Below, piece by piece: positions 54,021 through 60,948 of a stretch of DNA of 60,948 nucleotides. How positions within the stretch are numbered: the stretch's first letter is position 1; each line of letters opens with the position of its first letter. The stretch spans positions 1 to 60,948 of the forward strand of contig NZ_FQZQ01000024.1 in assembly GCF_900142085.1 (NCBI RefSeq). Direction: 5' to 3'. The DNA is from Shimia gijangensis. GTDB lineage: Bacteria > Pseudomonadota > Alphaproteobacteria > Rhodobacterales > Rhodobacteraceae. Under the pieces are notes generated by a model that worked only from the letters and a program-made list of their open reading frames with translations, was not told the origin of the DNA and did no database searches. The position numbers were made by a program, and so were the translations under genes.

Positions 54021-54650
54021 ATGGCAGGCGGATCTTCCGTGCTGGAAGACGACAGCACGCTTTCCAAGCTGGACCAACGATTGCACAAGATCGAAATGGT
54101 CTTGGCGCTGGTCTCGGGCTTTGCAGTATTTGCGACCATGGTCTTTGCGGTTGTGTCGGTGTCTGGCCGCAATGCCATCAACATGCCGGTGCCCGGCTAT
54201 GTCGACTGGATCGAACAACTCATGCCGCTGATTGCCTTTATGGGCATCGCCTATACCCAACGTGATGGCACCCATATCCGCATGGATATCCTGATCGGCC
54301 GTCTGTCTGGCCGCGCGCTTTGGGCGGCCGAGTTTATCACCACATTGGCCGCATTGATCCTGATGATCCTGTTGGTCTGGGGCTCTTGGGAGCATTTCCA
54401 GCGCAGTTTTGACTTTGGGCGACCCTGGTGGTCGAACGACAGTTCGATCGACATTGCCCTACCGATTTGGCCCGCCAAACTGCTCGTGCCTGTGGCGTTT
54501 TCCACATTGTGCCTGCGGTTTGCGCTTCAGCTTTGGGGTTATGGCCGCGCGTTCATCTTTGGCCTCAGCGACCCGGTCGCCGTTCCCATGATCAAATCCG
54601 CCGCACAGCAGGCCGCCGAAGAGGCTGCCATGCTGGACAGTGATACCTAA
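54021..54650 (+). CDS. dctQ: TRAP transporter small permease subunit
   Basis: 209 residues with four hydrophobic segments (VLALVSGFAVFATMVFAVV, LMPLIAFMGIAYTQ, TLAALILMILLVWG and LLVPVAFSTLCLRF). The segment YTQRDGTHIRMDIL is typical of DctQ. It partners DctM in the membrane. AGGGGG lies before the ATG. Confidence 0.9.
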   Translation: MAGGSSVLEDDSTLSKLDQRLHKIEMVLALVSGFAVFATMVFAVVSVSGRNAINMPVPGYVDWIEQLMPLIAFMGIAYTQRDGTHIRMDILIGRLSGRALWAAEFITTLAALILMILLVWGSWEHFQRSFDFGRPWWSNDSSIDIALPIWPAKLLVPVAFSTLCLRFALQLWGYGRAFIFGLSDPVAVPMIKSAAQQAAEEAAMLDSDT

Positions 54651-54662
54651 GGGGACCGCAGC

Positions 54663-56063
54663 ATGGAACCAATTCAAATCGGCATGGTTGTCTCGGGCAT
54701 CATGGTGCTGTTCGTGGTCTTGGGCATGCGGGTGGCCTTTGCCGCAGGCATGGCCGGACTTGTGGGGCTGGTATGGATTTTCTGGGCCAAGTTTGGCTAC
54801 GCCCCCGACAAACTGGGCAAAGCCATCACTGTCTCGGTCAAGGTTGCTGGCCAAGTGCCGCATTCCAAGGTGTCGACCCAAGCCTTGTCGCTGATCCCGA
54901 CCTTCATCCTGATCGGCTATCTCGCCTACTACGCGGGGCTTACAAAGGCGTTGTTTGAGGCAGCCAAACGCTGGGTCGGCTGGTTGCCGGGGGGCTTGGC
55001 CGTTGCGACGGTTTTTGCAACCGCTGGCTTTGCGGCCGTTTCCGGTGCGTCCGTGGCCACATCGGCCGTATTTGCCCGTATCGCCATCCCCGAGATGCTG
55101 GCCAATGGTTATGACAAGAAGTTTGCGGCTGGCGTTGTGGCCGCTGGCGGCACCCTCGCGTCCCTGATCCCGCCCTCGGCCATTCTGGTGATCTATGCGA
55201 TCATCGTGGAACAGGACGTCGGCAAACTGTTGCTCGCCGGGTTCATTCCGGGCGCTTTCTCGGCCATCATCTATGGGTTGCTGATCGTGACACTGGCGCT
55301 GATCCTGCCCAATTTTGGCCCGCCTGTGCGTGGGTTCACCTGGGCGGAGAGGTTCAAAGCCCTGCCGCCTGCGATGCCGATCTTCTTCGTGGTCTTCATC
55401 ATCATCTTCTTTATCTACAACCCGTTTGGCGGTGACGCCTGGGGCACCCCGACAGAAGGCGGCGCTTTGGGCGCTTTCGTCGTGTTCCTGATGGCAATCT
55501 GGAAGGGCATGCGATGGGCCCAGTTCCGCGACGCGTTGTTGGAAACCGCCAAGCTTGCCGTGATGATCTTTACCATCATCTGGGGCGTGCTGATCTATGT
55601 GCGTTTCCTTGGTTTCGCGGATCTGCCGGGAGCGTTTTCGGATTTCATCACCGGCCTTGAGCAATCGCCGATGCTAACCCTTGTCATGATCTTGCTGGCC
55701 TATGCCGTCTTGGGCATGTTCATGGATGCCATCGGAATGCTGCTGTTGACCCTGCCTGTCGTCTACCCTGCCGTCATGGCCTTGAACGGTGGCGAAATGG
55801 TCTCGGCCGCTGACAGTGCCTTTGGCATGTCCGGCCCGATGTGTGCGATCTGGTTTGGTATCCTCGTGGTCAAAATGGCCGAATTCTGCCTGATTACACC
55901 GCCGATTGGCCTCAACTGTTTCGTGGTGGCCGGAGTGCGCCCCGAAGTCAGCGTGCAGGACGTTTTCAAAGGTGTTGCACCCTTTTTCATTGCGGATGCT
56001 ATCACAATCGCTTTGCTGGTGTCTTTCCCATGGATCGTACTCTGGTTGCCGTCTCAGGTGTGA
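54663..56063 (+). CDS. dctM: TRAP transporter large permease subunit
   Basis: 466 residues with about 12 membrane segments, the sodium-driven channel. Family segments include ATVFATAGFAAVSGASVATS, GTLASLIPPSAILVIYAII, AVLGMFMDAIGMLLLTLPV and ITPPIGLNCFVV. AAGGGGA precedes the ATG. Last gene of the dctPQM operon. Confidence 0.94.
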   Translation: MEPIQIGMVVSGIMVLFVVLGMRVAFAAGMAGLVGLVWIFWAKFGYAPDKLGKAITVSVKVAGQVPHSKVSTQALSLIPTFILIGYLAYYAGLTKALFEAAKRWVGWLPGGLAVATVFATAGFAAVSGASVATSAVFARIAIPEMLANGYDKKFAAGVVAAGGTLASLIPPSAILVIYAIIVEQDVGKLLLAGFIPGAFSAIIYGLLIVTLALILPNFGPPVRGFTWAERFKALPPAMPIFFVVFIIIFFIYNPFGGDAWGTPTEGGALGAFVVFLMAIWKGMRWAQFRDALLETAKLAVMIFTIIWGVLIYVRFLGFADLPGAFSDFITGLEQSPMLTLVMILLAYAVLGMFMDAIGMLLLTLPVVYPAVMALNGGEMVSAADSAFGMSGPMCAIWFGILVVKMAEFCLITPPIGLNCFVVAGVRPEVSVQDVFKGVAPFFIADAITIALLVSFPWIVLWLPSQV

Positions 56064-56166
56064 ATCCCTTCCAAATGGAGACAAATATCTCTGCGGCATG
56101 CTCGCGCACCTTCAACCGGCGCAGCCTTTGGTGTAAACGCAGCCAACTGCACCAAGAGCCGCACCG

Positions 56167-56841
56167 ATGATCGAGATAAAAAACGTCACGCTTTCCTATG
56201 GGGACCGCACAGTGTTGCGGGACATCTCGCTTGCCCTGAGTGAACACCGGATCGCCATTATCGGTGCCAATGGATCAGGGAAATCGTCATTCGCGCGGCT
56301 GTTGAATGGGTTGGTGCTGCCCACCACCGGCGACGTTTTGATCGACGGTCAAAACACCAGAACGCACGGTAAAGATATTCGTCAGAAGGTTGGATTTGTA
56401 TTCCAAAACCCAGACAATCAGATCGTGTTTCCTGTGGTCGAAGAAGACCTCGCCTTTGGCATGAAGAACCTTGGCTTTCCGAAAGAAGATATCCGGCGCA
56501 AAACGGACGAGATTCTCGCTCGATACGACATGTCCGACCTGCGCGAACACCCGGCGCATTTGCTGTCCGGCGGGCAGAAACAATTGCTTGCGATCTCTGG
56601 CGTTCTCGTGATGGAGCCTGCCTATATTGTGCTGGATGAACCGACCACATTGCTTGATCTGCGCAACAAAAGACGCGTAACCGAAGCCATCCACGCGCTT
56701 GACCAGACTGTCATTCTGGCCAGCCATGATCTTGATCTTTTGCAAGATTTCGATCGCGTGATTGTATTTGATGACGGGCGCATCATTGCCGATGATCGAC
56801 CAGAGAATGCAATTCCCTATTACATCGAAAGCATGTCCTGA
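56167..56841 (+). CDS. bioM: ECF-type ABC transporter ATPase for biotin
   Basis: 224 residues. Walker [11 protein letters not shown], a Q-loop [13 protein letters not shown], signature [14 protein letters not shown] and Walker [10 protein letters not shown], as in EcfA/CbiO. It drives biotin uptake with BioN and BioY. It overlaps bioN by one base. No BioR-type palindrome is visible in the 103 bases upstream. Confidence 0.9.
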   Translation: MIEIKNVTLSYGDRTVLRDISLALSEHRIAIIGANGSGKSSFARLLNGLVLPTTGDVLIDGQNTRTHGKDIRQKVGFVFQNPDNQIVFPVVEEDLAFGMKNLGFPKEDIRRKTDEILARYDMSDLREHPAHLLSGGQKQLLAISGVLVMEPAYIVLDEPTTLLDLRNKRRVTEAIHALDQTVILASHDLDLLQDFDRVIVFDDGRIIADDRPENAIPYYIESMS

Positions 56842-57437
56842 TGCTTGATCTTTACAGCCCCGGCACGTCGTACCTGCACCGCCTTGGGCCAGGTCCAAAA
56901 ATCCTGACCATGATGCTGGGTGGCACTGGATTGTTCCTGTTTGACAGCCTGCCAATTGCCTGCGCCGCCTTCATCGCCATCGCGGCCCTTTACCCGGTTG
57001 CGGGCCTCACCGCCAAACAGGCGTGGGCCCAGATTCGCCCGCTTTTATGGATATTCGCCATTTTCTTTGCCCTGCAATGGTGGCTAAGCGGCTTGACCAC
57101 TGCCGCATTTGTGGTGATCCGTTTGGCCGCACTGATCTTGTTGGCCAGTCTGGTGACGTTGACCACACGTGCCAGTGATATGATCGACAGCCTCACTCAT
57201 GCTCTTGGGTTTCTGCGTCCTTTCGGAGCCAACCCCGCCAAAATTGGCTTGTCAATCTCGCTGGCTTTGCGGTTTATTCCCGTGCTGGCTCAGATCACAC
57301 AAGAAGTTCGCGAGGCCCAAAAAACCCGAGGGTTGGAGCGGTCTGTGATCGCAACCGCGCTACCTGTGGCCATTCGTACGATCAAAATGGCGGATGATAT
57401 TTCCGATGCGATTGAAGCTCGGGGATACCGTCCTTAA
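56841..57437 (+). CDS. bioN: ECF transporter transmembrane (T) protein for biotin
   Basis: 198 residues. Hydrophobic segments (ILTMMLGGTGLFLFDSL and others) precede the coupling Ala-Arg motifs that contact the ATPase: VREAQKTRGLERS and IEARGYRP. These AxxRG-type motifs are the EcfT hallmark. It joins BioM to BioY. Confidence 0.9.
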   Translation: MLDLYSPGTSYLHRLGPGPKILTMMLGGTGLFLFDSLPIACAAFIAIAALYPVAGLTAKQAWAQIRPLLWIFAIFFALQWWLSGLTTAAFVVIRLAALILLASLVTLTTRASDMIDSLTHALGFLRPFGANPAKIGLSISLALRFIPVLAQITQEVREAQKTRGLERSVIATALPVAIRTIKMADDISDAIEARGYRP

Positions 57438-57544
57438 CAGGCTATCTGACACAACACGCGCCTTGCACTCTGGCGACAATCTGCCTACCACCGCCGCCAT
57501 AATTCAACGTGTCACCACGCGATCGCACAGTAAGGACCTTCGAC

Positions 57545-58081
57545 ATGGATACAAAGAGCATCGTTTACATCGCTCTTTTTGCAGCCCTGACCGCCGCACT
57601 TGGGCTGATGCCACCGATCAGCTTTGCAGGCCTCGCCCTGCCCCCGATTACAGCACAATCGTTGGGCGTCATGCTGGCAGGCAGTATCGCCGGCGCCCGT
57701 CGGGGAGGATTGGCCATGTTACTTTTCATCGCATTGGTTGCTGTGGGCCTTCCTCTTCTGGCTGGTGGTCGAGGTGGATTTGGTGTTTTCGCCGGAGCCT
57801 CAGGTGGCTTTCTGTTGGCTTGGCCCATTTCCGCGGCCGTCATCGGATATCTCATCGGCAGAGCGCCTGCAGCCGGGTTTACTCTGATGGCTCCGATGAT
57901 CGCTTTCGGTGGCATTATCGTGATGTACGCCGTCGGCATCCCCTGGATGGCCGCAGTTGCAGGTCTGCCTCTGACCAAAGCGGTGACCATCATGCTGGCC
58001 TATGTGCCGGGTGATCTCGTCAAAGTCATCCTCGCGACGATCATCACCCGTGGCGTGCGTCGGGCCTATCCGGCACTCTAG
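57545..58081 (+). CDS. bioY: BioY biotin-binding S-component
   Basis: 178 residues with about six membrane helices; conserved signatures ALFAALTAALGLMPPIS, PPITAQSLGVMLAGSIAGAR and AYVPGDLVKVILA. AAGGA is nine bases before ATG 57545. The start of the next gene directly follows the stop. Confidence 0.94.
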   Translation: MDTKSIVYIALFAALTAALGLMPPISFAGLALPPITAQSLGVMLAGSIAGARRGGLAMLLFIALVAVGLPLLAGGRGGFGVFAGASGGFLLAWPISAAVIGYLIGRAPAAGFTLMAPMIAFGGIIVMYAVGIPWMAAVAGLPLTKAVTIMLAYVPGDLVKVILATIITRGVRRAYPAL

Positions 58082-59581
58082 ATGCCACTGGGTCGCGTCA
58101 TAGAAATCCACGCCCGCCAAAAGCCTGAAACGCTGGCGGTTTCGCAATCGGATTTCTCGCTGACATATGGCGCGTTGCACGATCTGATCCTGCGACTGGA
58201 CAGCGCTTTGCGTGACTGTCCAACCCGTCCCCGGCAAGGTATCGACCTGCCTGAAAATGGGCGTGTCTTTGCCGTCACTTTGGGCAACAGCGGGTCTGCT
58301 TTGCCGCTTTTGGCAACCGCACTTGCAACCGGACATGCGGCGCAAGTCATGGATCCGGCCCTGCCCGAAGCCCGTTTGGCCGAGATGCTGAAAACTCTCC
58401 CGCCGGATGTGCTGTTTTGCCTGCCAACTCAGGGTCTGTTGATAGACACAGCACATGCACTGGGCATTCCTGCCATCACCGATCTCAGCGTCTTTGCGCA
58501 AACCACACCCGCAAATCCGTTGCCGTATCACCCAAAACACAGTTTTCTGATCGGCTACACTTCAGGTACAACATCGCAACCCAAGGCCTTTGCCCGCGCC
58601 CGCCGAACCTGGCGCATCAGCCTTGACGCCAGCCGTGATGCCTTTGGGCTGGGTCTCACCAGCCATACGCTTGCGCCCGGCCCTCTGGCGCATGGGATCA
58701 CGCTCTATGCGTTGGCAGAAACACTCGATGCCGGAGCGACATTCTATTCCCTGCCTCACTTTGACACCAAAGCCGCGGCTGAGTTTCTGAAAAAAACAAA
58801 CCGCATTGTGGCCGTACCAACAATGCTCGAGGCCCTTTGCGGGTCTCGCAAGGGGTTTGGCCAGGTGGAAAATGTGACAACCGCCGGGGCCAAGCTGAGC
58901 CCAGCCCTTCTTGGGCGCCTGCATCACACGTTCCCATCAGCGACCATCTATGAATACTATGGTGCCTCGGAATTGGGATTTGTCAGTCTCAATCGCCATT
59001 TGATAACAGGGTCCTGGGCGCCTTCACAGTCCGTAGGGCGCCCGTTTGCGCACGTCGATCTTTCCATACGCCACGGCGGCCACGAATTACCCCAAGGGGA
59101 AACCGGCGCAATTCACATACGCGCGGATCTGGCCATAGATGGCTATTTGTCCAAAGCAACGACGACAGGATTTCGCCGTGATCAGGATTGGGCCACAGTG
59201 GGCGACCTTGGGCGCATTGATCAGGATGGCAACCTGCACCTGATGGGGCGAGAGGGGGGGATGGTCATCACCGCCGGGCACAATGTCTACCCACAAGAGG
59301 TGGAAACCGCGATAAGCTCTTTGTCCGGTGTCACTGGCGCCGTTGTTTTTGGGGTGCCAGATGCAATGCGCGGGCAGCGTCTGATTGCGGTGGTCAGTGG
59401 CTCTATTTCACGAGATGCGCTGCGCATGCATCTGAAAGACATTCTGCCGAACTACAAAATACCGCGACATTTCTATAACATTGACGCATGGCCTTACACA
59501 GGAAGCGGCAAAATCGCCCGCGCGACGCTGCTCACCTGGCTGCAACAAAAGGATGCGCGCCTTGTTCCAATTACCGCCTGA
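58082..59581 (+). CDS. acyl-CoA synthetase-like AMP-forming ligase (YhfT-like)
   Basis: 499 residues of the ANL superfamily: P-loop-like YTSGTTSQPKAFA, YEYYGASELGF, the hinge VGDLGRIDQDG and the C-terminal catalytic Lys in YTGSGKIARATL. It probably activates a carboxylate as acyl-AMP and then acyl-CoA. It follows bioY without a gap, and a thiolase follows. In Bacillus subtilis the biotin-regulated yhfU(bioY)-yhfT-yhfS unit has the same order. The substrate may be a pimelate- or biotin-related acid. Confidence 0.85.
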   Translation: MPLGRVIEIHARQKPETLAVSQSDFSLTYGALHDLILRLDSALRDCPTRPRQGIDLPENGRVFAVTLGNSGSALPLLATALATGHAAQVMDPALPEARLAEMLKTLPPDVLFCLPTQGLLIDTAHALGIPAITDLSVFAQTTPANPLPYHPKHSFLIGYTSGTTSQPKAFARARRTWRISLDASRDAFGLGLTSHTLAPGPLAHGITLYALAETLDAGATFYSLPHFDTKAAAEFLKKTNRIVAVPTMLEALCGSRKGFGQVENVTTAGAKLSPALLGRLHHTFPSATIYEYYGASELGFVSLNRHLITGSWAPSQSVGRPFAHVDLSIRHGGHELPQGETGAIHIRADLAIDGYLSKATTTGFRRDQDWATVGDLGRIDQDGNLHLMGREGGMVITAGHNVYPQEVETAISSLSGVTGAVVFGVPDAMRGQRLIAVVSGSISRDALRMHLKDILPNYKIPRHFYNIDAWPYTGSGKIARATLLTWLQQKDARLVPITA

Positions 59582-60722
59582 GCGTCAACCCGTCATCATT
59601 GCGGCCCGTCGCAGCGCGATTGGTCGTGCAGGTGGCATGTTCCGCGATCTGGAGGTGCAGGACCTCGCCGCTCCGGTGTTACGGGCCGCTTTGGCCGACA
59701 CGCCGATCACGCCAGACCAGATTGACGATGTTATTCTTGGCAACGCAGCAGGTCCCGGTGGCAATATTGCCCGGCTTTCTGCTCTGACCGCGTGGGGACA
59801 GGTCACGGTGCCCGGCGTCACGACAGATCGCCAGTGTGGCGCAGGCCTTGAGGCTGTGATCCATGCCTGTCGTCTTGTTCAGGCGGGGGCCGGAGAGGTT
59901 TTTGTGGCGGGTGGTGTGGAAAGTCACAGCCGCAAGCCCCACCGCGCTTTGCCATCTGAAACGGGGTCCATTCCTTACGATCGCGCCCGGTTTTCGCCGG
60001 ACAGCATCGGTGATCCCGAGATGATTGAGGCTGCAGACTCTGTGGCCCGAACCTATGCAATCACCCGAGCGCGTCAGGATGCCTATGCCCTTCAGTCTCA
60101 CAACCGTGCCTTTACTGCGCGAGACGCCGGTGTTTTTGAAGCAGAAATTGCAGCTGTCAAAGGACAGGCCACGGATGAATGCCCACGCCGCGATCTCACG
60201 CTCGAACGACTGGCACGGCTACGCCCCACTGCATCAGGCGGTACGGTGACCGTGGCCAATGCATGCCCGCTGAACGACGGTGCGGCGGCGGTCGTGGTGA
60301 CCTCGGCCGCGCGCGCGCGCGTCCTCGGATACACCTGTGCACTTGCTTTTGAAGACGCCGCCGCCGCAGGCGTTGATCCAAATCTGCTTGGCATTGGACC
60401 CGTGGCGGCAACGCGGAAGCTGTTGGCAAAAAGACCTGATCTGGCATTGAAACACCTCACCCATCTGGAATTCAACGAGGCCTTTGCCGCACAGGTTCTG
60501 GCGAGCCTTGACGAACTCAACCTGCCCGCAACTCTGCCGAACCCCGAAGGTGGAGCCCTTGCTTTGGGGCACCCATTCGGTGCCTCAGGCGCAATCCTGA
60601 TAACGCGGCTTTTCAGTCAACTGATCCGCACACAAGCGCCGGATCACGCATTGGCTATGGCGATGATTGGCATTGGCGGGGGTCAAGGTCTCACAGCCGC
60701 TTTTCGCCCTATCTCCCTTTAA
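59553..60722 (+). CDS. thiolase-like protein lacking the second catalytic Cys (YhfS-like)
   Basis: 389 residues from ATG 59553, overlapping the ligase by 29 bases; a TTG at 59562 is nine bases from AAGGA and may be the true start. The nucleophile Cys is in TTDRQCGAGLEAV, Asn in NEAFAAQ and His in GHPFGASGA. In the final block, IGIGGGQG, the usual Cys (CxGGGxG) is replaced by Gly, so the general-base Cys is lost. It may cleave or condense acyl-CoA or have another role in the biotin unit. Confidence 0.83.
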   Translation: MRALFQLPPERQPVIIAARRSAIGRAGGMFRDLEVQDLAAPVLRAALADTPITPDQIDDVILGNAAGPGGNIARLSALTAWGQVTVPGVTTDRQCGAGLEAVIHACRLVQAGAGEVFVAGGVESHSRKPHRALPSETGSIPYDRARFSPDSIGDPEMIEAADSVARTYAITRARQDAYALQSHNRAFTARDAGVFEAEIAAVKGQATDECPRRDLTLERLARLRPTASGGTVTVANACPLNDGAAAVVVTSAARARVLGYTCALAFEDAAAAGVDPNLLGIGPVAATRKLLAKRPDLALKHLTHLEFNEAFAAQVLASLDELNLPATLPNPEGGALALGHPFGASGAILITRLFSQLIRTQAPDHALAMAMIGIGGGQGLTAAFRPISL

Positions 60723-60738
60723 AGCGTCCCTTTTTCGG

Positions 60739-60798
60739 AAATACACTGGGGTGAGCGTTGAAAATCTCAGGATTTTCGACGTGAGGAGCAGCGCCCCA
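60739..60798 (+). repeat. structured 3' element, copy B
   Basis: The box aaatacactggggtga (60739-60754) is followed by a hairpin cgttgaaaatc/gattttcgacg (60756-60781, one G-T) and gaggagcagcgcccc (60783-60797). It starts 17 bases after the thiolase stop, as copy A (32293) does after LysR. Confidence 0.7.
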
Positions 60799-60804
60799 AA
60801 AGCA

Positions 60805-60835
60805 AAACGGGGCCACCCTGGTGACCCCGTTTTTA
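60805..60835 (+). terminator. intrinsic terminator of the bio operon
   Basis: aaacggggccacc/ggtgaccccgttt with one mismatch, then TTTT, about 85 bases after the thiolase stop. Confidence 0.88.
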
Positions 60836-60934
60836 AATTAAATTTGCCGAACTTAAAGCGGCGAGCTTGAAAGCTGAATCATGGGATTCCCATTTGGTTT
60901 GATTTGTGATTCATCCTGATTGGGAGGATGTTTT

Positions 60935-60948
60935 ATGTCAGCAGCGCT
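60935..60948 (+). CDS. start of a gene running off the window
   Basis: ATG at 60935, preceded by GGGAGGAT about eight bases upstream, opens the frame MSAA before the window ends. Too short to identify. Confidence 0.45.

Noticed and set aside
56064..56166. BioR operator (TTATmkATAA type) before bioM
   Set aside because: No such palindrome is found in this gap; other control is possible but not visible.
1..60948. CRISPR arrays, rRNA genes or prophage structural genes
   Set aside because: No regularly spaced repeats, rRNA sequences, capsid, terminase or integrase genes were seen.

Overview
The window reads as chromosomal DNA of a marine Rhodobacterales (Roseobacter-group) alphaproteobacterium. 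The pointers are the short-form HisG with HisZ and HisS, a class II NrdJ, a DUF1489 protein, a DUF1127 protein, a BMP-type nucleoside ABC transporter, a DctPQM TRAP transporter, a bioMNY operon and a dimethylglycine-dehydrogenase-like GcvT fusion. Species cannot be named from sequence alone.

Layout. (1) 1-9.1 kb is an accessory, visibly more AT-rich segment, all on the minus strand: a Gabija-like pair (OLD/TOPRIM ATPase-nuclease plus UvrD-type helicase), a complete IS21-family element (4382-6841), a Lon-type AAA+ ATPase without a protease domain, an unusual tRNA-like gene and a small unknown ORF. (2) 9.1-21 kb is core: nrdJ, DUF1489, cupin, hisG-hisZ-hisS, a crotonase, slyX, dnaE and a small HTH protein. 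(3) 21.4-26.2 kb is a BMP-family nucleoside/purine ABC transporter operon closed by a terminator. (4) 26.2-36.8 kb holds cytochrome b561, a fatty acid desaturase, an exported MBL-fold hydrolase, a candidate small RNA, a VOC protein, an SDR with a divergent LysR regulator, an overlapping AKR/FAD-oxidoreductase/DUF938 operon, an AhpD-like protein, an EF-hand protein and a DUF937 protein. (5) 37-50 kb holds the GcvT-fused FAD dehydrogenase, panC-panB, a D-lactate/glycolate-type dehydrogenase, gamma-glutamyltransferase, a GNAT enzyme, a sulfatase, a 2-hydroxyacid dehydrogenase and an SH3 protein. (6) 50-56 kb holds a Crp/Fnr regulator with an FNR-like box, rpe, a periplasmic unknown, DUF1127 and a dctP-dctQ-dctM operon. 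(7) 56.1-60.8 kb is bioM-bioN-bioY followed by an acyl-CoA-ligase-like gene and a thiolase-like gene.

The signals I rate highest are: the 91-nt tRNA-like sequence (8304-8394) with a four-base D-loop, a possible 8-bp acceptor, a long variable arm and an encoded CCA, directly before a protease-less Lon-like ATPase; the Gabija-like pair next to it; a three-hairpin candidate sRNA with an anti-Shine-Dalgarno loop (29741-29878); two copies of a structured 3' element (32293 and 60739) whose boxes are conserved while the hairpin stem differs; and several duplicated dyads in intergenic DNA (9073-9133, 17087-17133, 39526-39634). All functions are read from motifs; no database search was run.
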